A stretch of DNA of 29,861 nt from an uncultured Gammaproteobacteria bacterium. GTDB lineage: Bacteria; Pseudomonadota; Gammaproteobacteria; Nitrosococcales; Methylophagaceae. The translations under genes were made by a program, and so were the position numbers. Under the pieces are notes generated by a model. That model was not told where the DNA came from. It searched no databases and was given only the letters and a program-made list of their open reading frames with translations. Of the stretch, positions 1-8,726 are shown piece after piece. How positions within the stretch are numbered: the first letter of the stretch is position 1; each line of letters opens with the position of its first letter. The DNA lies in assembly GCA_913058195.1 (NCBI GenBank), contig CAJXPP010000003.1, positions 1 to 29,861 on the forward strand, read 5' to 3'.

Positions 1-45
1 ACACAGAGTAGATCGTCGGCAGCGTCAGATGTGTATAAGAGACAG
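1..45. other. Nextera (Tn5) sequencing adapter, left end
   Basis: This is synthetic, not genomic. Bases 1-4 match the tail of the P5 oligonucleotide, 5-12 (agagtaga) match the Nextera i5 index S504, 13-26 (tcgtcggcagcgtc) match the Nextera read-1 adapter, and 27-45 (agatgtgtataagagacag) are the 19-bp Tn5 mosaic end. Genomic sequence starts at 46. The same string occurs inverted at the right end. Confidence 0.98.
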
Positions 46-1045
46 GAGATATATAATTCAGCACATCAATAGAATAACCAGTGGGTTCACCTGATACAGC
101 AAAGTTAATTGGCGGCCAATCTACTTCATTCGACACGTTTAAATAAGGTGTTTTGTCGACTAATTGTTGTTGTTTCTTTGTCAGCGTCATTTTAGGTGCT
201 GGCGGTAATGCTATTTGTGCTTGTTGCTGTTGATTAGTCGCAGCCAACTCACCCCGTTCATTAAACAAATACATCTCTGAATCGAGTGGTCTATCTAATG
301 ATTTTAAATAGTCTGAAATCGCTGAAATCGTGACATTTACACCAAGAACAGCTTTGCTTGCAGGCAGTTTTATCGAGTAAGTTTCCCCTGTTATTTGTAG
401 TTTCTGAAATAAATAAGGGGCTGTTTTATGCACTTTGTCTTTAGTTGCGTTAACAAACCATGGACGATAATGCGATTTAAAATCAGCACTAATCTTGCGA
501 GTTGTGCGCACGTTGAATTCGCTATCGACAAACGTCATAATGCGTTGTCGTTCGGTATCACTACCACTGATTTGAACTATCGCCCATCGATCTTCTGGCT
601 GAGCTTGTAATGCGTCACGTGTCTGTTGATCAGCATCCAAATTAATAATGCCAAAATAATCGCCATTTTCAAACCCGACATATACGTCATGAAATAAAGG
701 ATTGCGTAGCATCACTTCTGTAAATAAGGCTTGTGATTTTTGGCTAAGCACATTATTTTCATCAAAATGTACAAATTTCGATATTATACGTACAGATGCT
801 GACGCTCTCTCGTCTACTTCTTTTAAAAAGCCTTGTGTTGATTTTGTGGTGTTTTCAAATAATGTTAGCGTGGTTTCAGCAGCTAAATTTCGACTAAAAA
901 CATACTGCAAGCTAATAGCAACAGTGGCAGTAACAATTGTAGCGAAAAGAAAAAAAGTAATGACGGCGCCATGGATAGAAAACCGCATACGTTTTGTTAT
1001 GTAAAGGTGTAATGCTCGTAGCCGTCTCGGCATATTAAACGTCAT
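46..1045 (-). CDS. Membrane sensor with Cache and periplasmic-binding domains, partial (3' end missing)
   Basis: An uninterrupted minus-strand frame of 333 codons runs from ATG at 1045 into the adapter at 46, so the C-terminal part is lost. A transmembrane helix lies at about residues 24-46. Residues 50-290 look like an extracytoplasmic dCache sensor, including YRPWF at 193-197. From about residue 300 a type-3 solute-binding domain begins (YLNVSNEVDWPPINF, then GEPTGYSIDVLN). In known proteins with this order, a further membrane segment and a signalling output domain follow (HD-GYP, GGDEF or kinase); here the output domain is missing, so its type is unknown. ATG 1045 has a distant GAGGTGG upstream; ATG 1033 is the alternative. 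The gene diverges from the HopJ-family gene. Confidence 0.85.
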
Positions 1046-1080
1046 TATTTAGTTTCCACCTCAAACGAAGTTCTTCTGTA

Positions 1081-1109
1081 ATAGTATCGATCATACATTC
1101 TTGTAACAA
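1081..1109 (-). promoter_or_regulatory. Candidate sigma-70 promoter for the truncated sensor gene
   Basis: On the minus strand TTGTTA (1109-1104) and TACTAT (1086-1081) are 17 bp apart, each matching 4 of 6 consensus bases. This would start transcription about 30 bases before ATG 1045. It is only a pattern match. Confidence 0.35.
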
Positions 1110-1166
1110 AAATCAAAAGATTGTTCGTTGCAATGCAAATCAGCATCTTATAAATCCAATCATGAG

Positions 1167-1172
1167 TATAAT
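1167..1172 (+). promoter_or_regulatory. Candidate -10 box for the HopJ-family gene
   Basis: TATAAT is a perfect -10 hexamer about 34 bases before the ATG at 1206. No good -35 hexamer sits at the right spacing, so the assignment is weak. The 160-base gap between the divergent genes (1046-1205) holds nothing else I recognise. Confidence 0.35.
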
Positions 1173-1205
1173 AATGACTTTAAATTTTGAACTCGACAAA
1201 TCATC

Positions 1206-1550
1206 ATGTTATTAAACGAATTTTTACAAAAACTTTCCCAAACACCTGAGCAAATTGAGTTCAGTGACACCATGGATGTGATCGATGCTACTTATGACTT
1301 TGAGCCTGCTAAATTTACTAATGGCGATACCGTTAACGAAGCGAATGAAAACAATGGATCATGCAAAATTTTTGCTTTTGGCTTAATAAATAGCCTATCT
1401 AAGCAAGAAACATTGGCCTGTTTTGGTGCTTATTATCGTGAAGATGTTGTAGAGCATCCTGAAAATGACGATCACCAAAATATCCGTAATTTTATTACAT
1501 CAGGTTGGGATGGCATTCACTTTGAAAGCGCATCATTAATTGAAATATAA
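1206..1550 (+). CDS. HopJ type III effector family protein
   Basis: This is a 114-residue protein without signal peptide or membrane segment. It matches the HopJ family in length and signature: FSDTMDVIDATYDF (19-32), FTNGDTVNEANENNGSCKIF (37-56), TLACFGAYYREDV (69-81) and HQNIRNFITSGWDGI (90-104). The family name comes from Pseudomonas syringae, but homologues are widespread in free-living proteobacteria without type III secretion, and the biochemical function is not known to me. ATG 1206 aligns with the usual start of the family, though no clear ribosome-binding site precedes it. It converges on the large oxidoreductase gene, with a terminator between them. Confidence 0.88.
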   Translation: MLLNEFLQKLSQTPEQIEFSDTMDVIDATYDFEPAKFTNGDTVNEANENNGSCKIFAFGLINSLSKQETLACFGAYYREDVVEHPENDDHQNIRNFITSGWDGIHFESASLIEI

Positions 1551-1562
1551 TTAATATAAATT

Positions 1563-1597
1563 CCTTAGGCTGGCATAGCTCAGCCTAGGTTTTATTA
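1563..1597 (+). terminator. Intrinsic terminator of the HopJ-family gene
   Basis: The stem TAGGCTG (1566-1572) pairs with CAGCCTA (1581-1587) around an 8-base loop. It is extended by CC/GG across a bulged T and followed by TTTTATTATT. It starts 13 bases after the stop codon. Confidence 0.75.
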
Positions 1598-1603
1598 TTA
1601 ATC

Positions 1604-4600
1604 CTATAATAGAACACGTTCGATGCCGCCTTGTTTGGCATCTTCAATGAATTTTTGCTGCCAACCATCGCCTAACAAATTGTTTGCAACTTCAACAACA
1701 ATATAATCCGTATCAATCCCAGTGTCTTCACTATAACGCGATAGACCTTGTTGACATGCAGGACATGACGTTAGCATTTTCACATTACCCTTCACGGCCT
1801 TATCGGCGCCAGTAAGCTCTTGAATACCTTTAGTGATCTCTTCCTCTTTACGGAAGCGTACTTGTGTTGCAATATCAGGTCTTGCCACAGCAAATGAACC
1901 TGACTCACCACAACAGCGATCATTCAGGGTGACTTCTTTACCTAATAGGGTTTCTGCCACTGCTGTTGATTGATACGTTTTCATTGGTGTATGACAAGGC
2001 TCATGATAAAGGTATTGTGTCCCCTCAATCCCTTCCATCTTGACGCCTTTTTCCATTAGGTATTCGTGAATATCTAATAAGCGACAACCTGGGAATATCG
2101 ATTCAAATTGATATTTGAGCAATTGATCCATACACGTACCACAGGACACAATAACGGTCTTAATATCCATATAATTTAACGTATTCGCCATACGATGAAA
2201 TAATACTTGGTTAGCTGTTGAAATCTCTTGGCCTTTAGCCAGATCACCACTTGATGTTTGTGGATAACCACAACATAAATAACTTGGTGGCAATACTGTC
2301 TGTGTGCCTATTTCATACAACATCGCCATGGTTGATAAACCAACTTGGCTAAACAGTCGCTCAGAACCACAACCTGGGAAGTAGAACACTGCATCTGAAT
2401 CGTCTGTAACCTTTTTCGGATCACGTAATATTGGAATCATCTTATCGTCTTCCACACCCAACATAGCCCGCGTGGTTTGTGATGGCATACCCGTTGGCAT
2501 TGGTTTTTTCATAAACTGTACAACTTGTTCACGAATAGGCGTTTTACCGGTTGTTGGCATTGGCGGTTTCTTCTTACCGCCCAATAAGCCAAGTGCTTTG
2601 AATATTTTATGACCGATATTCTGTGCTGCATACCCCCATTGAATCATGCCTTTATGCATTAATTTAATGGTTAACGGATCTGTCGCATTCAAATACGCCA
2701 TTGATGTCCATGTGCCGACATTTGGATTACGCTTACCTTGGTTTTTCAAGATATTACGTAATTTAATAGTGACATCACCAAAGTCAATATTCACTGGGCA
2801 TGGGTTTAAACAGCGATGACATACCGTACAGTGATCAGCCACATCATTCATTTCAGCAAAATGACGTACTGAAATACCACGGCGAGTTTGCTCTTCGTAT
2901 AGGAAGGCTTCCATGATCAAGCCTGTTCCCAAGATCTTATCTCGCGGTGAATAAAACAAGTTAGCGCGTGGTACATGCGTAGTACATTCAGGTTTACATT
3001 TACCACAACGTAAACAATCTTTAATGTCGTTATTTACTTCATTAAGTTCACTTTGCTCAAGAATTAACGCTTCTTGCTCAAGTAAACGCATCGAAGGTGT
3101 ATAGGCATTTTCTAAGCCTGAACCTGGCATCAATTTACCTGCATTGAAATGACCATTTGGGTCAACTTGTTGCTTATAGTCTGCAAAGGCATCAATAGTG
3201 CCTTTGTCAAGATATTGCATCTTGGTCAAACCAATACCATGCTCACCAGAAATAACACCATCTAAAGCTGCAACGAGTTCCATCACTTGGTCAACAATCA
3301 GCTCAGCTTCATGCATCATGTGATAATCATTAGAATTCACAGGGATATTGGTGTGAACGTTACCATCACCAGCATGCATATGTGTAGCTACAAATAAGCG
3401 ACTTGAACGATGTAAAGAGTGAATACCATCTAACTTATTTCTCAATGCTGCCAGATCTTGGCCTTGGAACATTTCTTTTAACGGCTTCTCAACTTCCTCA
3501 CGATATGAAATTCGTAAGTCTCGACGCTGTAGCACACTAAATAAAGTGTCACCATCAAGCAATTTCGCCTGCGTTTCTTCTGGTAATAATGCAAGCTTAT
3601 CTTTAGCTAAATTATCAAAGCTGTTAAGAATACCTTCCCAACGCTCGCGAACTTCTAAAAGGTGCGCACAGGCTGCTTCTATTTTTGTTTGAATAATCGC
3701 GTTATTCTCTTCGCTTTCTTCAAAGTCAGCTTTATGTTGTTTCAGCTCTTTCGGTTGGTTCGATAAGTAGTCACAGACGGCCTTAACCATAACCAATTTA
3801 TTACTGGTAGATTGAACAATATTTATTTGTTCAATACCATCGTTATATTCTGAGAGACGATCGAGTGGAATAACCACATCTTCATTAATTTTAAAGGCAT
3901 TAGTATGTTTTGCAATTGCTGCAGTTCTTGAACGATCTGCCCAGAAGCGTTTTCGAGCTTCAGCACTTACAGCCACAAAACCTTCGCCATCACGCGCATT
4001 GGCTAATTTAACAATATGTGAACATGATGCGGCTACAGCATCTTCATCTTCACCCGCGACATCAATCAATAACACCATTTTTGGTAAAGCTGAACGTGGC
4101 GCTTTAGTGGTGTAATCAACTGCGCGCACATACCGTTCATCGAGATGTTCCATGCCTGCGCACAATACTTTTTTATTATTATCTAGCGCGTCTTTGGTCT
4201 CAACAATCGCAGGAACAGCTTTACTTAAGTCATTTCCAAAAAATTCCAAACAAACGGTGCGTGTAAATTGTGGCATAACATGCAATACAAATACCGCAGA
4301 GGTAATTAAACCATCACAACCTTCTTTTTGAATTCCCGGTAAACCACCTAAAAACTTATTGGTTACATCTTTACCTAATCCTGTTTTACGCAATTGGTTT
4401 GCTGGGATAGCTATATCTTCAGGCTTACCAAACGTTGTTTTTCCATCAGCTTTAAAACGGGTAACGCGAAACTCTGCTATTTCAATATCATGAATTTTAC
4501 CCATATTGTGGTTCATACGCTCGACTTCTAACCACTCCGAATCAGGCGTAACCATTCTCCATGACACTAGGTTATCAAGGGTTGTACCCCACATAACCGC

Positions 4601-5458
4601 TTTCTTACCGCCAGCATTCATGGCTACATTACCACCGATGGTAGATGCATCTTGTGAGGTTGGATCAACAGCAAACACTAAGCCATTTTTACCTGCAAGG
4701 TCGGATACACGACGTGTTACTACACCTGATTCAGCACGCACAGTAGCAACCAGATCATCTCGTCCTGGTAACTGTCGATGAATAACAGGACCAATGCCTT
4801 CTAGCTTTTCCATGTTCAATACAAGGCTATCAGCAGAAAGTGGGATAGCACCACCGGTATAACCAGTACCACCACCACGTGGAATAACGGTTAAACCTAG
4901 CTCAATTGCTGCAGCTACGACTTCTGCCATTTCCTCTTCACTATCTGGCGTTGCCACTGCAAGAGGGTATTCGACACGCCAATCCGTCGCATCGGTTACA
5001 TGTGAAACACGCGATAAGCCATCAAACTTAATATTATGTTTTTTAGTGGCCTTTGATAAACGTCGTAATACGCCACGACGACGATCCGCAGTGCTTAATA
5101 ATTCATGCTCGAATTGTTCAACAGCTTTACGCGCATTTGATTCAAGTTCTAATGCTAATGCATTATCATTTTTTGTTGCACGCTCACGCACTTGATCTAA
5201 ACGATGATGCAAGGCGTGTCGTAATGACTCCCAACGTTTTCTGTTTTCGACTAAGTCATCTTGGATAAATGGATTACGTGAAATAACCCACATATCACCC
5301 AAAACTTCAAACAACATTTTGGCACTACGTCCTGTTTTACGTTGACCTCGTAGAGTCTGAATAACATCCCACATGGGTTCACCAAGAAATCGAATGACGA
5401 TTTCACGGTCAGAAAATGAAGTATAGTTATAGGGTATTTCACGAATTCGTTTAGGCAT
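1604..5458 (-). CDS. DUF3683 FAD-linked oxidase / 4Fe-4S / CCG-domain oxidoreductase
   Basis: This 1284-residue cytoplasmic protein carries a complete electron path on one chain. Residues 1-150 are a DUF3683-type N-terminus. Residues 160-400 are the FAD-binding PCMH fold (PRGGGTGYTGGA at 193-204). Residues 400-780 are a FAD-oxidase C-terminal domain (HMHAGDGNVHTNIPV at 693-707, SGEHGIGLTK at 737-746). Two 4Fe-4S motifs follow, with cysteines 815/818/821/825 and 877/880/883/887. Two CCG domains close the protein (PGCGSER near 1028, LCCGYP near 1061, HEPCH at 1152, RCCGESG at 1181, SCPAC near 1231). Related enzymes (GlcD/GlcF, Dld, YdiJ) oxidise D-2-hydroxyacids such as D-lactate, glycolate or D-2-hydroxyglutarate; the substrate here cannot be read from sequence. 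It diverges from uppP and is transcribed alone. The family assignment is secure, the substrate is open. Confidence 0.92.
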   Translation of the reverse strand: MPKRIREIPYNYTSFSDREIVIRFLGEPMWDVIQTLRGQRKTGRSAKMLFEVLGDMWVISRNPFIQDDLVENRKRWESLRHALHHRLDQVRERATKNDNALALELESNARKAVEQFEHELLSTADRRRGVLRRLSKATKKHNIKFDGLSRVSHVTDATDWRVEYPLAVATPDSEEEMAEVVAAAIELGLTVIPRGGGTGYTGGAIPLSADSLVLNMEKLEGIGPVIHRQLPGRDDLVATVRAESGVVTRRVSDLAGKNGLVFAVDPTSQDASTIGGNVAMNAGGKKAVMWGTTLDNLVSWRMVTPDSEWLEVERMNHNMGKIHDIEIAEFRVTRFKADGKTTFGKPEDIAIPANQLRKTGLGKDVTNKFLGGLPGIQKEGCDGLITSAVFVLHVMPQFTRTVCLEFFGNDLSKAVPAIVETKDALDNNKKVLCAGMEHLDERYVRAVDYTTKAPRSALPKMVLLIDVAGEDEDAVAASCSHIVKLANARDGEGFVAVSAEARKRFWADRSRTAAIAKHTNAFKINEDVVIPLDRLSEYNDGIEQINIVQSTSNKLVMVKAVCDYLSNQPKELKQHKADFEESEENNAIIQTKIEAACAHLLEVRERWEGILNSFDNLAKDKLALLPEETQAKLLDGDTLFSVLQRRDLRISYREEVEKPLKEMFQGQDLAALRNKLDGIHSLHRSSRLFVATHMHAGDGNVHTNIPVNSNDYHMMHEAELIVDQVMELVAALDGVISGEHGIGLTKMQYLDKGTIDAFADYKQQVDPNGHFNAGKLMPGSGLENAYTPSMRLLEQEALILEQSELNEVNNDIKDCLRCGKCKPECTTHVPRANLFYSPRDKILGTGLIMEAFLYEEQTRRGISVRHFAEMNDVADHCTVCHRCLNPCPVNIDFGDVTIKLRNILKNQGKRNPNVGTWTSMAYLNATDPLTIKLMHKGMIQWGYAAQNIGHKIFKALGLLGGKKKPPMPTTGKTPIREQVVQFMKKPMPTGMPSQTTRAMLGVEDDKMIPILRDPKKVTDDSDAVFYFPGCGSERLFSQVGLSTMAMLYEIGTQTVLPPSYLCCGYPQTSSGDLAKGQEISTANQVLFHRMANTLNYMDIKTVIVSCGTCMDQLLKYQFESIFPGCRLLDIHEYLMEKGVKMEGIEGTQYLYHEPCHTPMKTYQSTAVAETLLGKEVTLNDRCCGESGSFAVARPDIATQVRFRKEEEITKGIQELTGADKAVKGNVKMLTSCPACQQGLSRYSEDTGIDTDYIVVEVANNLLGDGWQQKFIEDAKQGGIERVLL

Positions 5459-5576
5459 GGTGTTCGTATTACTGTCTCATTAAGAAAATCTATGCAATAT
5501 TATCACGAAGTTCCAATATAATAGTCGTATAGAATACAAGTCTTTACTTATATATAAGCGAAATTTAGTCACTAAA

Positions 5577-6374
5577 ATGGATTTATTACACATTATCTCT
5601 CTTGCTATTTTGCAAGGCCTCACCGAGTTTTTACCGATCTCGAGCTCGGCACATTTAATCCTTTTACCACTGATAACAGGTTGGCAGGATCAAGGTCTCG
5701 CATTTGATGTAGCAGTCCATGTCGGCACCTTATCTGCGGTCGTTATCTATTTCAGAAAAACCCTACAAACAATCTCACAAGACTGGTTTAGCTCACTAAA
5801 ACAACGCCACTCTGTTGGAGAAAGCAATTTGGCATGGGCTGTATTACTTGGCACCATTCCAGTAGGTCTTGCGGGCTTACTGTTTGGTAACTATATTGAA
5901 ACAGCACTTCGTTCCCCACTCGTTATTGCCACAACCACTATTGTATTTGGCCTATTACTTGGTTGGGCTGACTGGCATGGCAAGCAGCTGCGCACAGAAC
6001 ATCAATTAACTTGGAAAGATGTATTAATTGTTGGTATTGCACAAGCTATCGCATTAATTCCAGGTACATCACGCTCAGGAATAACCATGACTGCAGGCTT
6101 GATTTTAGGTCTAAATAGGCAAGCTGCTGCGCATTTTTCTTTTTTATTGTCAATTCCAGTCATTGTTCTTGCCGGCGGATTAAAGACAATTGAGCTTATT
6201 CAATCAAACCTTGAAACCGACTGGTTCGCCATTATATCTGGCGCTGCATTGTCAGCTATCAGTGCTTATATCTGTATTCATCTATTCCTGAAGTTGCTAG
6301 AAAAAATAGGTATGTGGCCATTTGTTATCTATCGCCTACTATTAGGTGCTATACTTGTCGGCTTATTTATCTAG
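5577..6374 (+). CDS. uppP: Undecaprenyl-diphosphatase UppP (BacA)
   Basis: This integral membrane phosphatase converts undecaprenyl pyrophosphate to undecaprenyl phosphate, recycling the lipid carrier for peptidoglycan and other polymers; overexpression of family members gives bacitracin resistance. The protein has 265 residues, as usual for the family, and is strongly hydrophobic. The two signature motifs are present: QGLTEFLPISSSAHL (13-27, with the catalytic Glu and the conserved His) and PGTSRSGITM (162-171, with the conserved Arg). ATG 5577 aligns with the usual family start, but its ribosome-binding site is weak. A TATAAT lies at 5517-5522 without a clear -35 partner. The 118-base divergent gap upstream is otherwise featureless. 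Confidence 0.96.
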   Translation: MDLLHIISLAILQGLTEFLPISSSAHLILLPLITGWQDQGLAFDVAVHVGTLSAVVIYFRKTLQTISQDWFSSLKQRHSVGESNLAWAVLLGTIPVGLAGLLFGNYIETALRSPLVIATTTIVFGLLLGWADWHGKQLRTEHQLTWKDVLIVGIAQAIALIPGTSRSGITMTAGLILGLNRQAAAHFSFLLSIPVIVLAGGLKTIELIQSNLETDWFAIISGAALSAISAYICIHLFLKLLEKIGMWPFVIYRLLLGAILVGLFI

Positions 6375-6393
6375 TTTATCTAGCAATATGCAG

Positions 6394-6422
6394 TTGACAG
6401 CCTTAATCTGAGTGCGTAAAAT
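6394..6422 (+). promoter_or_regulatory. Near-consensus sigma-70 promoter for rplM-rpsI
   Basis: TTGACA (6394-6399) and TAAAAT (6417-6422) are separated by exactly 17 bp. The first matches consensus 6/6 and the second 5/6. Transcription would start near 6429, giving a leader of about 45 bases that contains an AGGAG ribosome-binding site. A strong promoter is expected for ribosomal protein genes. Confidence 0.8.
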
Positions 6423-6474
6423 TCCCCCTCTTTATTAGACCGCCTGCGTAAATTTATCAGGAGCAACCCGCGGA

Positions 6475-6909
6475 ATGAAAACAACTACAGTAAGTGCAAA
6501 ACCAGCAGAAGTTCGTCGTGACTGGTTCGTCGTCGATGCAAACGGCAAGACATTAGGCCGTATGGCTACAGAAATCGCGCGTCGTTTGCGTGGTAAACAT
6601 AAAACTATTTACACGCCTCACGTTGATACTGGTGACTACATCGTTGTTATCAATGCTGAAAAATTGCGTGTAACGGGTAACAAATTAAAAGATAAGATTT
6701 ATTATCACCATACAGGTTACATTGGTGGTATCAAATCTATCACACTAGAAAAGCAACTTGAAAAAGCACCTGACCGCGTTATTAGATCAGCTGTAAAAGG
6801 CATGTTGCCAAAGAATTCTTTGGGCCGCACAATGTTCAGCAAATTAAAAGTATATGCTGGCGAAGAGCACCCTCACACAGCACAACAACCTAAAGCGTTG
6901 GAGATTTAA
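6475..6909 (+). CDS. rplM: 50S ribosomal protein L13
   Basis: This is a 144-residue large-subunit protein that binds 23S rRNA early in assembly. Characteristic stretches include RRDWFVVDANGKTLGRMA near the N-terminus, YTPHVDTGDYIVVINA in the middle and AVKGMLPKNSLGRTMFSKLK toward the C-terminus, ending HPHTAQQPKALEI. ATG 6475 is preceded by AGGAG. In E. coli L13 is reported to repress its own operon through the mRNA leader; I see no obvious conserved structure here to confirm that. It is the first gene of the classic rplM-rpsI pair, 2 bases before rpsI. Confidence 0.98.
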   Translation: MKTTTVSAKPAEVRRDWFVVDANGKTLGRMATEIARRLRGKHKTIYTPHVDTGDYIVVINAEKLRVTGNKLKDKIYYHHTGYIGGIKSITLEKQLEKAPDRVIRSAVKGMLPKNSLGRTMFSKLKVYAGEEHPHTAQQPKALEI

Positions 6910-6911
6910 TT

Positions 6912-7301
6912 ATGGCGGATACATATTACGCTACAGGTCGTCGCAAAAGTTCTACAGCTCGTGTTTTCATGAAGCTAGGTACTGGTAACCTAACTATCAA
7001 TACTCGTTCTATCGAAGATTACTTCGGTCGTGAAACTTCACGTATGGTTGTTCGCCAACCTCTTGAACTTGTTGAAATGCTAGATAAAGTTGACCTAAAC
7101 ATTACAGTTCGTGGTGGTGGTAACAACGGCCAAGCTGGTGCAATTCGCCACGGTATTAGCCGCGCATTAGTTGAATTTGATAGCGAATTAAAAACTGGTT
7201 TACGTAAAGCAGGCTTCATCACTCGTGATGCTCGTGCTGTTGAACGTAAGAAAATTGGTTTACACAAAGCGCGTAAACGCCCACAATTCTCAAAACGTTA
7301 A
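6912..7301 (+). CDS. rpsI: 30S ribosomal protein S9
   Basis: This 129-residue small-subunit protein sits in the head of the 30S, and its C-terminal tail reaches the P-site tRNA. The start (YYATGRRKSSTARVF) and the basic tail ending KARKRPQFSKR are diagnostic. Its ribosome-binding site GGAG (6900-6903) lies inside the end of rplM, 8 bases before the ATG, so the two genes are cotranscribed and probably translationally linked. A strong terminator follows. Confidence 0.98.
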   Translation: MADTYYATGRRKSSTARVFMKLGTGNLTINTRSIEDYFGRETSRMVVRQPLELVEMLDKVDLNITVRGGGNNGQAGAIRHGISRALVEFDSELKTGLRKAGFITRDARAVERKKIGLHKARKRPQFSKR

Positions 7302-7344
7302 TCGTTTTACAGAATTCAAGTATGGCCTTCTGGTTCATACTTGC

Positions 7345-7379
7345 AAAAAGGCCACCCATTTATATGGGTGGCCTTTTTT
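7345..7379 (+). terminator. Strong intrinsic terminator after rpsI
   Basis: GGCCACCCAT (7350-7359) pairs perfectly with ATGGGTGGCC (7364-7373) around TTAT. It is flanked by five A on the left and six T on the right, so it could work in both directions. Confidence 0.93.
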
Positions 7380-7448
7380 GTTTCTAGGCTGTGATATTAT
7401 TCTGGTTGATTATCGCTTCAACCTACACTATCCATTTATGAGCTTGAT

Positions 7449-8726
7449 TTGAAACTACTCTATACAACTTTATTCACGCTAAGTTTACCTCTACTTATCG
7501 CTCGCCTTATTTGGAGAGGGATTCGTGCCCCAGCTTATTGGCATCGTTGGTCAGAGCGTTTTGGTTCATGCCGCCAATTAGCAACATCAAAGCCCGTTAT
7601 CTGGATCCATGCCGTATCCGTGGGCGAAGTAGAAGCCTGCCGCCCTGTTATTGGGACACTTCGTAATGAATTTCCTGAGCATCAGATCCTGATAACAACA
7701 ATGACCCCTACTGGCAGTGCACGCGTGAAGTCAGTCTTTACAGATAGCGTTGAACATTGTTATTTACCTTATGATGTTCCCTTTGCTATTAAGCGCTTTT
7801 TGAATAATAGCCACCCTCAGTTTGGCATTATTATGGAAACTGAAATATGGCCAAACTTATTATCAATCAGTCATCAACGTAACATTCCGCTTTTCTTAGC
7901 CAATGCAAGAATGTCTACGCGTTCCGAAAAAGGTTATGCACGCTTTGCTCGCTTTGCCAAACAGACATTAAATAATTTTGCTGTAATTGCCGCGCAAAGT
8001 CACGATGATAAACAGCGTCTACAAAACTTAGGTGCCAACAACAAAGATGTTCATGTTATAGGTAACCTAAAATTTGAAATAAATTTACCGGTCAGTCTTT
8101 CAGAACAAGCTACAGCTATGCGCTCTATATGGGATATTAATCGGCCTGTATTAATTGCAGCAAGCACGCACGAAGGTGAAGAGGAAATGATTCTAAATGC
8201 TTCACGCCAAATTCGTTCTCAACACCCCAACTTATTACTAATTATTGTTCCAAGGCACCCTGAACGCTTTGATCGAGTCGCTGCACTTGCACAAAAATCT
8301 GGTTATAAGGTATTACGTCGAAGTCAAAATCGCCCTTGCCCTTCAGATATTCAAATTTTCATTGTCGATACGATGGGTGAATTACCATTATTTTATGCTG
8401 CAAGTGATGTTGCTTTTGTTGGTGGCAGCCTTGTACCTCATGGCGGTCATAATCTATTAGAACCAGCAGCATTAGGACGAGCAGTTTTAACTGGGCCCCA
8501 TTTTTTCAACTTTAATGAAATCACCCAACAATTTATTAAAGCTAATGCTGCTCTGCAAGTTTCTAATACTGAGGAGCTAGCCCAAACAACAATCAGCTTA
8601 TTAAACAATTCACAACGTCGGGCGGAGATGGGCGAAGCAGGATTGATGCTAATGGCAAAAAGCCAAGGTGCCAGTTCACGGCTTGTAAACCTTATTAAGT
8701 ATTATTTAAATCATAATGAAAAATGA
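7449..8726 (+). CDS. waaA: 3-deoxy-D-manno-octulosonic acid (Kdo) transferase
   Basis: WaaA (KdtA) transfers Kdo from CMP-Kdo onto lipid IVA at the inner face of the cytoplasmic membrane, the first step of LPS inner-core assembly. The protein has 425 residues, equal to E. coli WaaA. It shows an N-terminal hydrophobic anchor, HAVSVGE (54-60) with the catalytic Glu at 60, TTMTPTGS, METEIWPN, and the GT-B nucleotide-binding region (STHEGEEE, VPRHPERF, VGGSLVPHGGHN). The start is TTG at 7449; the nearby ATG at 7438 is in another frame and stops after four codons. The TTG start aligns with the E. coli N-terminus. It overlaps tadA by 11 bases, implying coupled translation. Confidence 0.96.
   Translation: MKLLYTTLFTLSLPLLIARLIWRGIRAPAYWHRWSERFGSCRQLATSKPVIWIHAVSVGEVEACRPVIGTLRNEFPEHQILITTMTPTGSARVKSVFTDSVEHCYLPYDVPFAIKRFLNNSHPQFGIIMETEIWPNLLSISHQRNIPLFLANARMSTRSEKGYARFARFAKQTLNNFAVIAAQSHDDKQRLQNLGANNKDVHVIGNLKFEINLPVSLSEQATAMRSIWDINRPVLIAASTHEGEEEMILNASRQIRSQHPNLLLIIVPRHPERFDRVAALAQKSGYKVLRRSQNRPCPSDIQIFIVDTMGELPLFYAASDVAFVGGSLVPHGGHNLLEPAALGRAVLTGPHFFNFNEITQQFIKANAALQVSNTEELAQTTISLLNNSQRRAEMGEAGLMLMAKSQGASSRLVNLIKYYLNHNEK

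Noticed and set aside
428..1004. Plus-strand reading frames of 60 and 100 codons (428-610, 702-1004)
   Set aside because: They lie opposite the continuous minus-strand sensor frame, which has recognisable domains; the plus-strand products resemble nothing.
4506..5268. Plus-strand frames inside the large oxidoreductase gene
   Set aside because: They are antisense to well-conserved FAD-binding and DUF3683 coding sequence and have no independent start signals.
6423..6474. Riboswitch or L13-type autoregulatory leader before rplM
   Set aside because: The leader is only about 45 bases and shows no convincing stable stem or conserved element by eye.
7225..7452. 75-codon frame spanning the rpsI end and its terminator
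   Set aside because: It runs through a strong terminator and ends where waaA begins; the codons arise from rpsI in another frame and the hairpin.
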